Origin: Isoetes taiwanensis
Taxonomy: Eukaryota > Streptophyta > Lycopodiopsida > Isoetales > Isoetaceae
DNA length: 64,000 nt
Direction: 5' to 3'
Assembly (NCBI GenBank): GCA_021234155.1
Contig: JAJEKV010000133.1
Coordinates: 1-64,000 of the forward strand
The position numbers and the translations under genes are program-made. Below the pieces are notes generated by a model, which was not told the DNA's origin, did not search any database, and saw nothing but the letters and a program-made list of their open reading frames with translations. This document shows, in pieces, positions 34,582 through 45,540 of this stretch; positions within the stretch are counted from its first letter, which is position 1, and every line of letters starts with the position of its first letter.

Positions 34582-36079
34582 TTCCTCCCCTCCTTTTGGA
34601 CCTTGCCCTCAAGGTTGATCATTTAGATGAGGTTCCTGCGCGACAAATTCCTCCGCCTCCCCGTGTGCCATCTCTCGTGAGATCGGTCCACGCCGAACGG
34701 ATGTTCCACTACATCAGAGATCGGTCCTCGCCATTGAACCCGCTTGTTCCACTACATCTCTATTATGGTACCGAACTCTTTTTTATCCAAAAGACGTTCG
34801 GTGTTATGAGGAGTTTAAGACGATTCGGTATACTTTGCGGACTAACCACGTTAGCGGTATCAAAGATAGCCCTCTCTTGGTGACTTACATGAAACATGTG
34901 GGATGGATCTCTACTTCATGTGGTAAGTTCAACTCGTATGTCAAGTTTCCCCATCCTTTTAGTAATCCTAAAAGGCCCAAAGATACATGGAGTAAGTTTA
35001 GGCACCGACCTTTGATTAAAGGCCGTAATGTGTTCATTCTAATGTCAAGGATAAACGACTCAGAGGAAAAACATAATCACCTTCCGCATAAGAAATATCA
35101 CGATATGCCGATTAGTAGACGTTCGTGCCTTATCTTGAGCTTTTCGCAACGCTTGCTTGTATTGCCGTAGGATTACATCCATATCATGAAGCATATGTAC
35201 TGCAACTTCAGTTCGGAGGTATTTATATACTCCTGAATAAGCTGTTGGGTTTCGATCCATCATAGCCACAAAGGGAGTCATCCGAATTCAGGTGTGATGG
35301 CTATTATTATAAGCTTAACTCTAGATAGGGTAAATAATCTTCCCACCTAGACTGCTTCTCGTGGACAAAACTTCGCAACATGTCCTCTAGGATCATGTTT
35401 ATGCGCTCAGTTTGCTCGTCCATTTGTGGATGATTACTACTGCTCATGTATAATCAGATCCTCAATCCTTTCATGAGATCTCTCCAGAAGTGACCCGTGA
35501 ACTTAGTGTCCCGATCACTTACAATGGACAAGGGAAGTCCGAAGGTTGGGAATATGTCTTTGATATAGGCAATCGCTACGCCATGCCCCTCGTAGCCTCC
35601 CTTTGTATGCTATAAACTTAGCATACTTGGTTAGCCGATCCACTACGACCAAAAATTTAAGTATGTTGCCTAGCGCCTGTAATGCGACTATAAAGTTCAT
35701 ACTCACGCTTTCCCAGCGTTCATTTGGTATAGGGAGGGGCTGTAATAATCCAGGAGTTTTTTCATGATCCGCCTTCACCGCTTGATACACCAAGCAGTGA
35801 CTTACCAAGTCCTTGACTTGATCTTGCAACTCCGGCCAGTAGTAGAACCTTTTTACCAACTTATACGTATTCCATTCACCTCCATGCCCAGCTTGTGGAG
35901 TGTCATACTCCCTAAGGTCCCTACTTGAAGGAACATAAATCCTTCTCTTAGAGAAATACAAACCCTCTTGCTCAGTCCACAGCTCCCCGAGCGACCATCG
36001 CCGGATCTTGCTGATCCTCAAGATATGCATCCTTGATCCTTTGTATAAGATCACTTGCTAAAATTGACCCTTGATAATA
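34582..36079 (-). pseudogene. pol: Family B unit X: integrase region only
   Basis: Minus-strand blocks in order from the right: the integrase zinc region (YVPSSRDLRE, GGEWNTYKLVKRFYYWPELQ, VSHCLV), the core start (MNFIVALQ, VVVDRLTKYAKFIA), then the C-terminal part with SH3-like and tail segments to a polypurine tract next to the LTR. The reading is broken by many frameshifts. RT, RNase H, protease and gag are absent; the segment starts abruptly at 36079 and abuts the truncated LTR of unit Y. Near 34679-34758 a tandem duplication of about 40 bp in the tail is shared with unit Z. Confidence 0.75.
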
Positions 36080-36738
36080 CAGAAATCTCTGATAGCAGAA
36101 TTGGCTCTTGTCTTCCTAAGACCCAATTTCAACCCCCCAGCCAATTCTTCCTCCAGGCTTTATAATCCAAGCTCTGGAGTTCACTGAAGTTCCCTACAGC
36201 CCAAAACCGGCCAGCTTAGCCTTTGATTCCATCAAAATCCATTCTCTACAACTCCACTAGCAGATCTGGCAGCCGGATTCTGATACGAATTCATTTTCTC
36301 TGATATATATCAGGTTCCTTGAACCCACCCAACCATTCGATGCCACATGTCCTTTTTATAGCTATTTAATAACCATAGCTAACTTTGCATTCTTTTATTT
36401 TAATGCATTTAGCCTCTGGTACCCATACTAGTCCCATTAGCAATAATATAACAATGCTAACCATGCACCCATATAGATCTTTTTGCCTCGCAGAAAACCA
36501 TTAACTCCTTTAGCACTAATATTTAGTAATATTAGTGTTTCTAGCTTGACTATTGTCCGCTGATAGCAATTATTACCGCTATCCCGCAAGATTCACCCAC
36601 CATAGACTGACATACAGTCAATATGGCCTATTAAATCACAACTGCCCGGCAATCGCGACCAATAATACCCCCATGCTCATGGATGTCCGTCAAGGGGCCC
36701 GGGATTCCCGCTATGCCCTTTGGGAGCACCCTGTAACA
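36080..36738 (-). mobile_element. Family B LTR, 3' LTR of unit Y, truncated (minus)
   Basis: Starts on the minus strand with TGTTACAGGGTGC at 36738 and is cut at 36080, losing about the last 275 bp of the LTR. TATA is at 36360-36353. Between units X and Y it serves both as the right flank of X and as the 3' LTR of Y. Base insertions in G/C runs are more frequent here than in the other copies. Confidence 0.75.
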
Positions 36739-37861
36739 TTCCTCCCCTCCTTTGACCTTGCCCTCCAAGGTTGATCCTTTAGATGAGGAAATCGGCCGCG
36801 ACAAATTCCTCCGCCTCTCCCTGTGGCATCTTCAGGAGACGGGTCCCGCCATTGAACCAAATGTTCCACTACATCTCTATTATAAGCCGCCGAACTCTTT
36901 TATCCAAAAAGACGCTCGGCACTGTAGGAGTTTAAGACGATTGGTATAATTTAAGGACTAACCACGCAGCGGTATCTAGTATAGCCCTCTTTCACCGACT
37001 TACATGAAACACGGGGATGGATCCCTACCGGTAAGTTCAACTTTCAGATATGTTGTTTCGATCCTTTTAGTAATCCTAAAAGGCCCAAGATACCGCTGAG
37101 TAAGTTTAGGCACCACCGCGCTGATTAAAGGCCGTAATGTGTTCATTCTATTGCCCAAGGATAAACGTAACCCGTGAGGAAAATATAATCATTTTCGCGA
37201 TAAGAGATATCACGCCTATGCCGACAGCGCACGCTCGCCCTCTATCTTGAGTTTTTTTAACGCTTGTTTTGCATTGTCGCAGGATTGCATCCATATCATG
37301 AAGCATGTGTACTGCAACTTCAGTTCGGAGGTATTTATGTGAACCTGGATAAGCCCTTGGGTTTCGGCCCATCATAGCCACAAAGGGAGTCAACGGAATT
37401 CCCGTGTGATGGCTATTATTATAAGCGAACTCTAGATAGGGTAAATAATCTTCCCACCTAGACTGCTTCTCGTGGACAAAACTTTGCAACATGTCCTCTA
37501 GGATCATGTTTATGCGCTCAGTTTGCCCGTCGTTTGTGGATGATTACCACTGCTCATGTATAATTGGATCCTCAATCCTTTCATGAGATCTCTCCAGAAG
37601 TGACCCATGAACTTAGTGTCCCGATCACTTATAATGGACAAGGGAAGTCCGAAGGTTGGGAATATGTGCTGCATATAGGCAACTGCTACGTCATGCCCCG
37701 TATCCTCCTCTTTTAATGCTATAAACTTAGCATACTTGGTTAGCCGATCTACTACGACCAAAATTTGAGTATGTTGCCTAGCAGTCCACAGCTCCCCGAG
37801 CTTGCCCATCGCCAGATCTTGCTGATCCTCAGGATATGCATCCTTGATCCTTTGTATAAGA
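36739..37861 (-). pseudogene. pol: Family B unit Y, integrase part left of element C
   Basis: Minus-strand integrase core and C-terminal part: VVVDRLTKYAKFIALK, HIFPTFGLPLSIISDRDTKF (second catalytic Asp), FVHEKQSRWEDYLPYLEFAY, then a broken tail. The tail has only one copy of the roughly 42-bp segment (about 36833-36877) that is doubled in X and Z. The coding region runs into the target site of element C at 37862-37866 and resumes at 48650. Confidence 0.8.
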
Positions 37862-37866
37862 TCACT
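37862..37866. repeat. Target site duplication of element C, left copy
   Basis: TCACT directly before the 5' LTR; the same five bases follow the 3' LTR at 48645-48649. Removing C and one TCACT restores a continuous minus-strand pol of unit Y across the site. Confidence 0.9.
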
Positions 37867-39939
37867 TGTGATGTGAGTTTTATTGTGATTATCTCTAAGC
37901 TATAATAAATAATAATAAATAATACGGGGGTGACGTGGCATAAGGGGTGATGTGGCAATGAACTAAGGGAAGGAAGTTCGAATTAAAAAAAAAAGGTTGA
38001 GAACGTGAGAAAGAGGGGGAAGGCAGAGATCAGAGTGACAAGAAGAGAGAGAAATAGTGATTTGAAGAAGCGATTTTTGGAGGTAAGGCTAAGCCTGATG
38101 TTTGTTTTAAAAAAAAAGGGGAATTCATCTTAAAGAGCAGGAATAACTATGGGCTGGGGTATCAAGGAAACAAGTGCTCTTATAATTTCGATTCTTTATG
38201 ACTGCTCTAAACCATGAATTGATGGTTCTTATACGAAGCAAGGGCAGAAATTCTCCTATTAAGCCAACTTCAGACCTGGTAGATCCCTCTAGGATCATTT
38301 TCGCTGTGCAATGAAAGGAATCCGGCTGCTGTTTGCGTTGGAGAGGGAAATAGATGGGTCTTCATAAGAAAAGGGAATCCAGTACAGATGCAAACACATG
38401 AAACAAGGGTTAGATGTGTGAGAAAAACAGAATCAGCTCCAAATCGATGGGTTCCTAGAGCCACAGTGCCGAAATCCCTGCCGAAATGCCTAGTTCTAAC
38501 CCTGACGCTATGGATTATGCTACGAAATCCTTTTGATGGAAAGGCAGACCGGCCGATGGGTTGCTGTCTGCGCTAAAATGGAACCAGCAAGGGTTCTTTT
38601 TGGCCATCAATCTTACCTCTTCTCTGCTGGAACAGCTGGATCGGCCATCTCATTAGGGTTTTTTTGAGATTAAAAAAGGGCCTTCAAAACATGCCAACTA
38701 AGGCAAATGAAGATAAATGAACTACCAATCAGAAATCAGAGCCTGACGGGTCCAGTCAGCAAAACTGTTATAACTAACTTACTGGATCACATTTTCTAGC
38801 ATAACTGTTGATAGAAAAGTCCAAATGAGCTCTCGTTTAGTGCAATAGATAGATCTCGTTGAGATCTTTCCAATCTTAGATGCTTTGTACATATTTTAAC
38901 CACTTATGATTGTCAAAACTCCAAAAAATATGATTTTTACCATTTTTTACCATCCTATGGAGCTAAAAAATATGCAAACCACCCAAAGTTGGAAAGGTCT
39001 CAATGAGATCTATCTATTGCACCAAACAAGAGCTCATTTGGACTTTTCTATCAACACTTATGCTAGAAAATGTGATCCAATGAGTTAGTTATAACTGTTT
39101 TGCTGACTGGATTACCAGTTCTGTTTTCTGATTGGTAGTTCATATAGCTTAGTCAGCAGTTCTTAGAAGGCCCTTTTATGATCTCAAAAAATCCCTAATG
39201 ACAGCTCTGGCCGAAGCTCAAATAGATGGTCGGCAGATTTAGGGCAAATGCATTCGTAGTTAGGGTTTGAATTCGTTATATCATAGTAATTATAGTACAG
39301 TAGATATAAAATTAAATGAAAAGAATAATAAACATTACATTGGTGGTTTATTGATTGAAGCCTTTGCCTTTCAAGCTAGCGATTGTGGTTCAATTCTCGG
39401 TCTAGGCAAGTAGAAACACTTAGGTATTTCTTTTGAGTTCGTATAATAATTGTTCATGTAGGATCATTCTAGTTTTGCTAGATATTTCTTTTGCAAGATC
39501 AATTTAAACATCCTTGTTATTGACTTAGAGTTTTATCTTTTGCAAGATTGATTTCCATCTTAAATATTGATCAAATAGGCTATAAGATATTTCGGCAAGA
39601 AGACTAAATTACTTGATCTTTTATCATGTTGCTAGCCTAGTTGCACCTTGGTCTGCCCACAACTCTCCGGGGAGAATAAGCAGAAACCGAGGCCGCGAGT
39701 GTTAAGCACTCAGCACTAGCGAGTGGGCACTGACGAAGCTCGCTAGTGCAAACTTGACGCTGGTCACGTCGAGTTGCTTCTAGGTGAAGGTCTTTTCCCG
39801 AGCTAGAGACCCGTAGCTTAGGGAGACTGCAACATATTACTTGGGATTTGGGGACGATGTGTAGGTTCTGCACCCGTGAGATCTTAGGCTTGTGTGAATT
39901 ATTTCCGTAACATCAAGTGTCGGGCGAAGGTCCGTCACA
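37867..39939 (+). mobile_element. Element C 5' LTR (contains a foldback insertion)
   Basis: 2073 bp, TGTGATGTGAG to CCGTCACA. It aligns with the 1504-bp 3' LTR. Nearly all of the length difference is the foldback element at 38651-39200. Near 39360-39410 it carries a tRNA-like segment (TTGATTGAAGCC, GTGGTTCAATTCTC) that is also present in the 3' LTR. Confidence 0.9.
38651..39200. mobile_element. Foldback/MITE-like element with arms over 200 bp
   Basis: Ends CATTAGGG and CCCTAATG. The left arm (38651-38874) and right arm (38989-39200) are imperfect inverted repeats that share GGGCCTTC, GAACTACCAATCAGAAA, GTTATAACTAACT, TGGATCACATTTTCTAGCAT and GAAAAGTCCAAATGAGCTC. The remaining 114-bp centre has no gene. 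The 3' LTR of C has the corresponding uninterrupted site (CCATCT directly followed by ATAGCTCTGG), so the element most simply inserted after C transposed. No target duplication is visible, which leaves its superfamily open. Confidence 0.85.
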
Positions 39940-39943
39940 AAAT

Positions 39944-39957
39944 TGGTATCAGAGCCA
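39944..39957 (+). other. Primer binding site of element C
   Basis: TGGTATCAGAGCCA lies four bases after the LTR end and matches the complement of the tRNA-iMet 3' end. A (TA)n microsatellite follows near 39992-40011. Confidence 0.9.
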
Positions 39958-41908
39958 GTCACGGGTTGAATCTAGCTATTGTTTAAAAAAAAAATATATA
40001 TATATATATATAGTGGGAACTGAATTCAAAGTAAACCATATTTACAATGACTTCAGAGGATAAGCCAACACAAGTTGATTTTCAATGCAAGCATATTATG
40101 TCAAAGGTGTCAAAGGATAAGAGTGTTTACACATACAGTGAGTCCAGAGGTGTTATTACTTCTCGAATCCGTGAATAGCAGTCCAGACTCTAGACCCAGT
40201 ACTTAGAGCCTCTCTCAACTTCTTCTCCATAGGATACTATAGGAGAGAAGGGCTCAGTTCCTAGGCTAAATTTTAATAAAAAACGGTCTAAGACCTTATT
40301 ACAAAGGCTTCACAATAGGCCTGATAAGAAATTTTAAGCACCTGGTCACCAGATACGAGTTAATCCTGTCTCAATCACCCAGGATCAAGAGCAAGGTTCA
40401 GGCTGCTACTTCCCATTCTAGATTGGCCGTCTAGAGATCTTAGTAAGAAGGAACCACTTGAAGCATTCTCCGAAGAATATCCTAGCATCCAAGGCGATGC
40501 TCATACGCATTAACTCGGCCTGATTCCATTACTGCAGTACTATAGGTAGAACCTTCTTCCAAGCAATAAGAAAAGAAGATAGGCCTGCTGAACCTCATCC
40601 CTTCTTGCAAAGAATATGGGCTTCATTCCCACAATGCCCACATTTCTTTTTCCAAATTGTAGCACCTTTTTACCATGGAACTTGTGATAGAAATATACAA
40701 AATTGGTAACATGTTTGAACATGGTTGGAATATCTTATAGTATGGTGTGGATAGGTGTAAACCATTGAGTATAGTAGTTATTTCCTATCTCATAAATGGA
40801 GTTACATTGGAGGTATGATTGCATCAATGACACATGGGACAAAGTATCGTGTAATAAAAAAAAAGGGGTAGTTCTAAATTGTTAACAACACAGAACTTGT
40901 GTTGTTATTGCTTTGTATTAGGGTCTTAATCCATTCCTTTTGACATTTAGTACTTTGTCACCTCCTCGAGTAACTCACAATGTGACTGAAAAATTGGAAC
41001 TTTTAACCTAAAATCTTCTTGTCACGTAGAAATTAGCAATTTACTATCTCCATCTGTACAATAGTTAGAGATGATGAAATAGACAGTGTTAGTGTGTGTA
41101 ATGAGTAATGGTCATGGAAGGCTATAATTTGTCTTACGTCAGGGTGTGTACACGCCATAAAATAATCATTATTAAACCGTTCCTACACAACTGTTACACT
41201 CATAACAATTGCTTTCAGCCATGAAGAGGACCATGACATAATCTCGATTTTTCCTTTATGATTAATTTGGGATTACTATTTGTATGTACATGAACTTGCA
41301 AATTTTGGAATGTGAAATTTATAATATAAAAAAAAAATGTGTAACCGATGTTTAATTAACATAGGTTGATTGCAATTAGCAGTAAGCACTGAAAACACAT
41401 AGGATATGCCTATGTGGACCTGACACAATTGTAGCTGAGCGAAACGCTGGACACGCGGGACACGCTGGACACATATGTGGAACCCGTGGAACCCGAAGTA
41501 GCGAAGTTATGATTGTGGGGGGTCAATCCACCAGTGGGTAGCATATGGTTATGTTAAGAAACATGCTGCTTCCCCTTCCAACTTGAGGAAACTCAAGGAA
41601 TAGAGGCAGGTTTTACAAGTGTAAGACCGGAGTGGGCAGCTGGTGGTTTGCTAACTGTTAAGGTCTAAATTCTGTGTGATATTAGCCAATTAACCTAGTT
41701 CATGATATGGTTGCTTAATGGATGTAAGATAATAAATTGAATGAATGGGCATAGATAATAAATAAGGAATGTGGTGACTATGTCATGGCCTCTATAAGAA
41801 TCATGGGAGCAAAACATGTTAGAGATCTGTTTTGAAAGTTCAGATAGTTTGATGTCATTTCAAGACATTTAGAGAGTTCATTGAGTACAAACTTTATGTA
41901 TTCTCCAG
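39958..41908 (+). other. Long 5' leader of element C with a decayed ORF
   Basis: Nearly 2 kb separates the primer site from gag. A frame from 40047 starts MTSEDKPTQVDFQCKHIM and, allowing for several TAG stops, stays protein-like for about 110 codons (for example SVPRLNFNKKRSKTLLQRLH). It may be a relic of an extra ORF or of another element's gag; it is not recognised. Further right, 41440-41500 has short direct repeats (GCTGGACAC twice around GCGGGACAC; GTGGAACCC twice). The remainder shows nothing. Confidence 0.45.
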
Positions 41909-43392
41909 ATGGAACCACTTCCTAGGGAACATCTATCCAGTCCTCATCATGCTACTAATAATGCCAATCGGGAGGAGGATAATTTTGACACAATGAAGAA
42001 AACTTTAGAATCCTCTATGTTGCAAGCTTTCTTAAGCTTTCAAACCAGCATAGAGAACCAACTTACTGATCTGAATCGAGCTAGCGCAGAACAAATGCAA
42101 AACTTGCAAATGCAAATCAAAAATATGTGACAAGGGCAAAGACAGGGAGATGTGGGAGGTCCACCAGTATTGAGAGCACCTAGTGGGAGAAGCCACCAAC
42201 GAGGATCTTCGATGCCCTTAAGCTCGCACTCTAGGAGGAGGAAAAGGAACAAAGAAGAGGATACATCATCATCTACGCATTACAGGAAAAATGAGATCAC
42301 ATTTTGTCCCATTAAGGGATGCTTAAAATGCCATGTCAGCTTTTTAAACTGTCCAATAAGAGAAGAGCTCCAGTATATCTCATTCCAGTATTATGTGGCA
42401 GCCTGTAATTAATGCAGCTGCAACTAACTTCTGTAGTATCATTTTTTCATTATAACTTTTGATCCAGAACTCCGATTTAAAAACTTTTTGTAGCAATGGG
42501 TTCGTCTTCACAAGATCTATCTAGTGATAACCCATTCATACATCTTTTACGATATAAATATATAAGAAATAAGCAAAAAATCATATTTTTTAAGGTTAAC
42601 GCATATGACCATATTGAAATACATCATAACCATATATCATTGGAAAGATCTTTTCATTTCGCATCTAATGCAACAAACGCCGCAACATTTTGACAAGTGG
42701 ATCAAAAGTTATGGGGGAAAAACAACAACAATGAAGTTGTTGGTGCTGCATTAATTGCAGTTAATAGAGGGTAGCCATTCCATTGGAGGATTCTTATGGG
42801 GATGAAATGAGATCTCAAATTTCCTCTAATGCCTATGAGCCAAGGGAAGGAAAGTTCTCAAGCACAAAAGAAGCCATCTGCTTTAAAGGAGATTGCCAAG
42901 AAATATAAGTTGGAATTATTTGATGGTTTTGATAAGGATGGAGTTAAGACAGAAGCTTGGATTCAGAAGGCTGAAAATTATTTTGTTGTAAGACAAGTTC
43001 CTAAGGAAGAAAAGGTAGGAGTAGTGGCATTGAGTCTAACTGGGAATGCGTTAATGTGGTGGAACCGTCATAAGGCAACACATAAGGTGACTGATGAAGA
43101 CGTCGCTTGGGAGACTTTCAAGGAGCTCTTCGTATCGAAATATTGTCCACCTTCCTTTCATATCATACAGATGAACAAATTCATGGAGTGTAAGCAGAAA
43201 GGGCAATCCTTGGATAACTATATACAAAAATTCTCTACTTTGGAACGACATTGTCCAAGTTAGATCCAAAGGAACTAGCTAGTCGCTTTGTGCAAGGACT
43301 AGATATGGAGCTTAAAAAATTAGTTGGATGTGATCAACTTACCTTGGAAGAAGCGGAGCACAAGGCTCGATATTTCGAGAGCATCAGATGAA
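41909..43392 (+). pseudogene. gag: Element C gag, split by a foldback insertion
   Basis: The N-terminal part (41909-42290) starts MEPLPREHLSS, has a helical, Gln/Asn-rich stretch (SFQTSIENQLTDLNRASAEQ) and a basic region (SHSRRRKRNKEE). A foldback element occupies about 42293-42818. The capsid-like part resumes at 42829 in another frame: ALKEIAKKYKLELFDGF, ALSLTGNALMWWNRHK, WETFKELFVSKYCPPSF. A frameshift near 43258 is followed by ELASRFVQGLDMELKKLVG and TLEEAEHKARYFESI. The zinc knuckle lies further on. Confidence 0.8.
42293..42818. mobile_element. Second foldback element, inside gag of C
   Basis: The ends read GAGATCACATTTTGTCCC on the left and, reverse-complemented, GAGATCTCATTTCATCCCC on the right. 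Inner arms pair around GCCTGTAATTAATGCAGC/GCAATTAATGCAGC and ATAACTTTTGATCC (left near 42405-42470, right near 42703-42770). It is about 525 bp, without genes. Its arms differ from those of the element at 38651-39200. Exact borders and target duplication are uncertain. Confidence 0.7.
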
Positions 43393-44115
43393 TCAAACTC
43401 TCAGGTCCATCAAACTTCTCATAATAATCTTAAGTTACCTTTGAATGCAATGTCACAGATGGATGAAGAAAAGAAGAAAGTTGAATATGATAAGTGCATG
43501 AAGGAGAATTTATGTTTTTACTGTAAGCAAAAGGGGCATAGGGCACGTTTTTGTCCTAAGAAGAATAACTCAAATGCCAAAGTTCAAGGATCTCAGAATG
43601 CGGGGGCAATGAGAGCTCATCAGGCAACCCTCATGGATTTAGAAGAAGATATACAAGTTTGTTGGCCAGTTGATCAAGGAGCAAAGACAATTTGCGGGGC
43701 ACATGTAGTGCAAGTTGAAGGTAAAATCAATGAAGTTCCTTTTAGTATTTTGATTGATCTGGGGAGCCACTCACAATTTTATTTCACCAAGGCTTGTCAA
43801 GTTGTTTGGGTTGAATACTAACCAACAAGCCTTAAGAATGGTGAAAATGGCTGATGGTAAGCTTAAAAGCTACTAGTGAGTATGTGCATGCATTAAAATT
43901 GAAAGTGCAAGGAATGCCTACAATTGCAAATTTCCATGTGCTTCAATTTAGGCTCATATGATATGATTATAGGCATGGAATGGCTTAGTGAGGTGCATGC
44001 TATAGTAGATTGTCATGAAAGAGTTGTGAGAGTAAAATCTAAGGAACATCAAGAATTATATACATTGGAAGGATTGAATAAGCAAATTATTTTTACTCCT
44101 AAGCCCATTAGTTAA
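43393..44115 (+). pseudogene. pol: Element C zinc knuckle and protease
   Basis: The CCHC knuckle is at 43513-43554 (C-F-Y-C, then KQKGH, then RARFC). The retropepsin-like domain follows: VQVEGKINEVPFSILIDLGS, with the catalytic Asp codon at 43756. The usual Asp-Ser/Thr-Gly triad reads Asp-Leu-Gly, a change at a normally invariant place. A frame change near 43820 precedes GSYDMIIGMEWLSEVHAIVD in the 43924-44115 frame, the typical end of a plant Ty3 protease. Confidence 0.75.
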
Positions 44116-44256
44116 AGCAAATCAAGAGGGCAATTAGGGACGATGAAAGGTTGGGGTTGTCGAGAGATTAATCAAGTATACATGAATGATGTGCGAGGAC
44201 ATCCTCGAGGAGTTCAAGGAAGTGTTTAGGAAGAGTTGTGAGTTACCCCTCGAAGA

Positions 44257-44832
44257 TATGTTGATCATGCGATTGAATTAGTTCCAGGAGCTTCTCCTCC
44301 ATCAAAAGCTCCATATAGATTTGCTTTATCAGAGTTAGTGGAATTAAAAAAACAGTTAAAAGAATTGTTAGATCAAGGATACATACAGCCTAGTATTTCA
44401 CCTTTTGGTGCTCCGGTATTATTTGTTAAGAAAAAAGATGGTTCTATGCGTATGTGTGTTGATTATAGGCAATTAAATGATATCACAATTAAGAATAAGT
44501 ATCCATTGCCTAGAATAGATGACTTGTTTGATGAACTTCAAGGAGCTTCATTATTTTTAAAGATAGATCTTAGATCTGGATATCACCAGATAAGAATCAA
44601 CGAGAGTGATATACCCAAAACAGCTTTTTCTACAAGATATAGGCACTTTGAATTTGTGGTTATGCCTTTTGGTTTGACAAATGCACTAGCAACTTTTCAG
44701 TGTCTAATGAATGATCTTTTCCATGAATATCTTGATAAGTTTGTCCTCGTGTTCTTTGATGACATACTTATTTATTCAAACGAATTTAGAAGAGCATAGA
44801 GACCATCTGAGAATTGTTTTGGGAGAGAAAAA
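44257..44832 (+). pseudogene. pol: Element C reverse transcriptase
   Basis: Contains the family blocks [54 protein letters not shown] (motif A Asp) and VMPFGLTNA, then the catalytic Asp pair in [10 protein letters not shown] (44758-44763). The active site is therefore intact by sequence. Just after it, two opposed frame changes scramble a short stretch (about 44780-44830), with a TAG at 44797-44799. Joined to the RNase H frame downstream. Confidence 0.88.
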
Positions 44833-45540
44833 TTGTATGCTAAGAAAGTCAAGTGTTCATTTTGTAGCACCGAAATGGATTATTTAGGTCATATTGTTTC
44901 AGCAGAGGGAACTAAACCTGACCCCAAAAAGGTTGAGGCCGTAAGAGAATGGCCAGTTCCTAAAAACCCAAAACAGGTGCGCTCATTCTTAGGACTTGCA
45001 GGGTTCTATAGAAAATTTATCAAAAGTTTCTCTACAATAGCAAGTCCCTTGACTACGCTTACAAAATCAAATATTGTTTTTCAATGGAATGAGAAATGTG
45101 AGAAAGTCAAAGAATTAAAAGAGAAGTTGATAAACGCGCATGTTTTAAAAATGGCAGATCCGAGTAAGAAGTACCAGGTTATGACAGATGCTAGTGGGGA
45201 AGGGACCTGAGCTGTATTGATGCAAGACAGGCATGTGTGTGCATATATTTCTCATAAGCTGAATGATGCCGAACGAAATTATCCCATCCATGATCAGGAA
45301 CTATTGGCAATTGTGCATGCACTCAGAGCTTGGAGACATTACCTATTAGGAAATCATTTTGAGGTGCATACTGACCATGATAGCCTTGCATACTTTATGA
45401 AGCAACCTAATTTGAATTTGAGACAGCGTAGATGGATGGAATTTCTTCAAGAGTATGACTTTCAGATTAATTATAAAACGGGCAGTACAAATGTCGTTGC
45501 AGACGCTTTGTCTAGACTTCCAGCTTGTTATGCAATAACG
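44833..45540 (+). pseudogene. pol: Element C RT connection and RNase H
   Basis: YLGHIVSAEGTKPDPKKVEA and VRSFLGLAGFYRKFIKSF form the RT connection. RNase H begins at VMTDASGEGT, where a TGA at 45208-45210 interrupts the frame (a Gly codon in relatives, so one base change suffices). It resumes with [52 protein letters not shown] and TNVVADALSRLP. Catalytic Asp, Glu and Asp positions are present. Confidence 0.85.

Noticed and set aside
39360-39415. Functional tRNA gene
   Set aside because: Box-like words are present but the acceptor stem does not pair, so it is reported only as tRNA-like.
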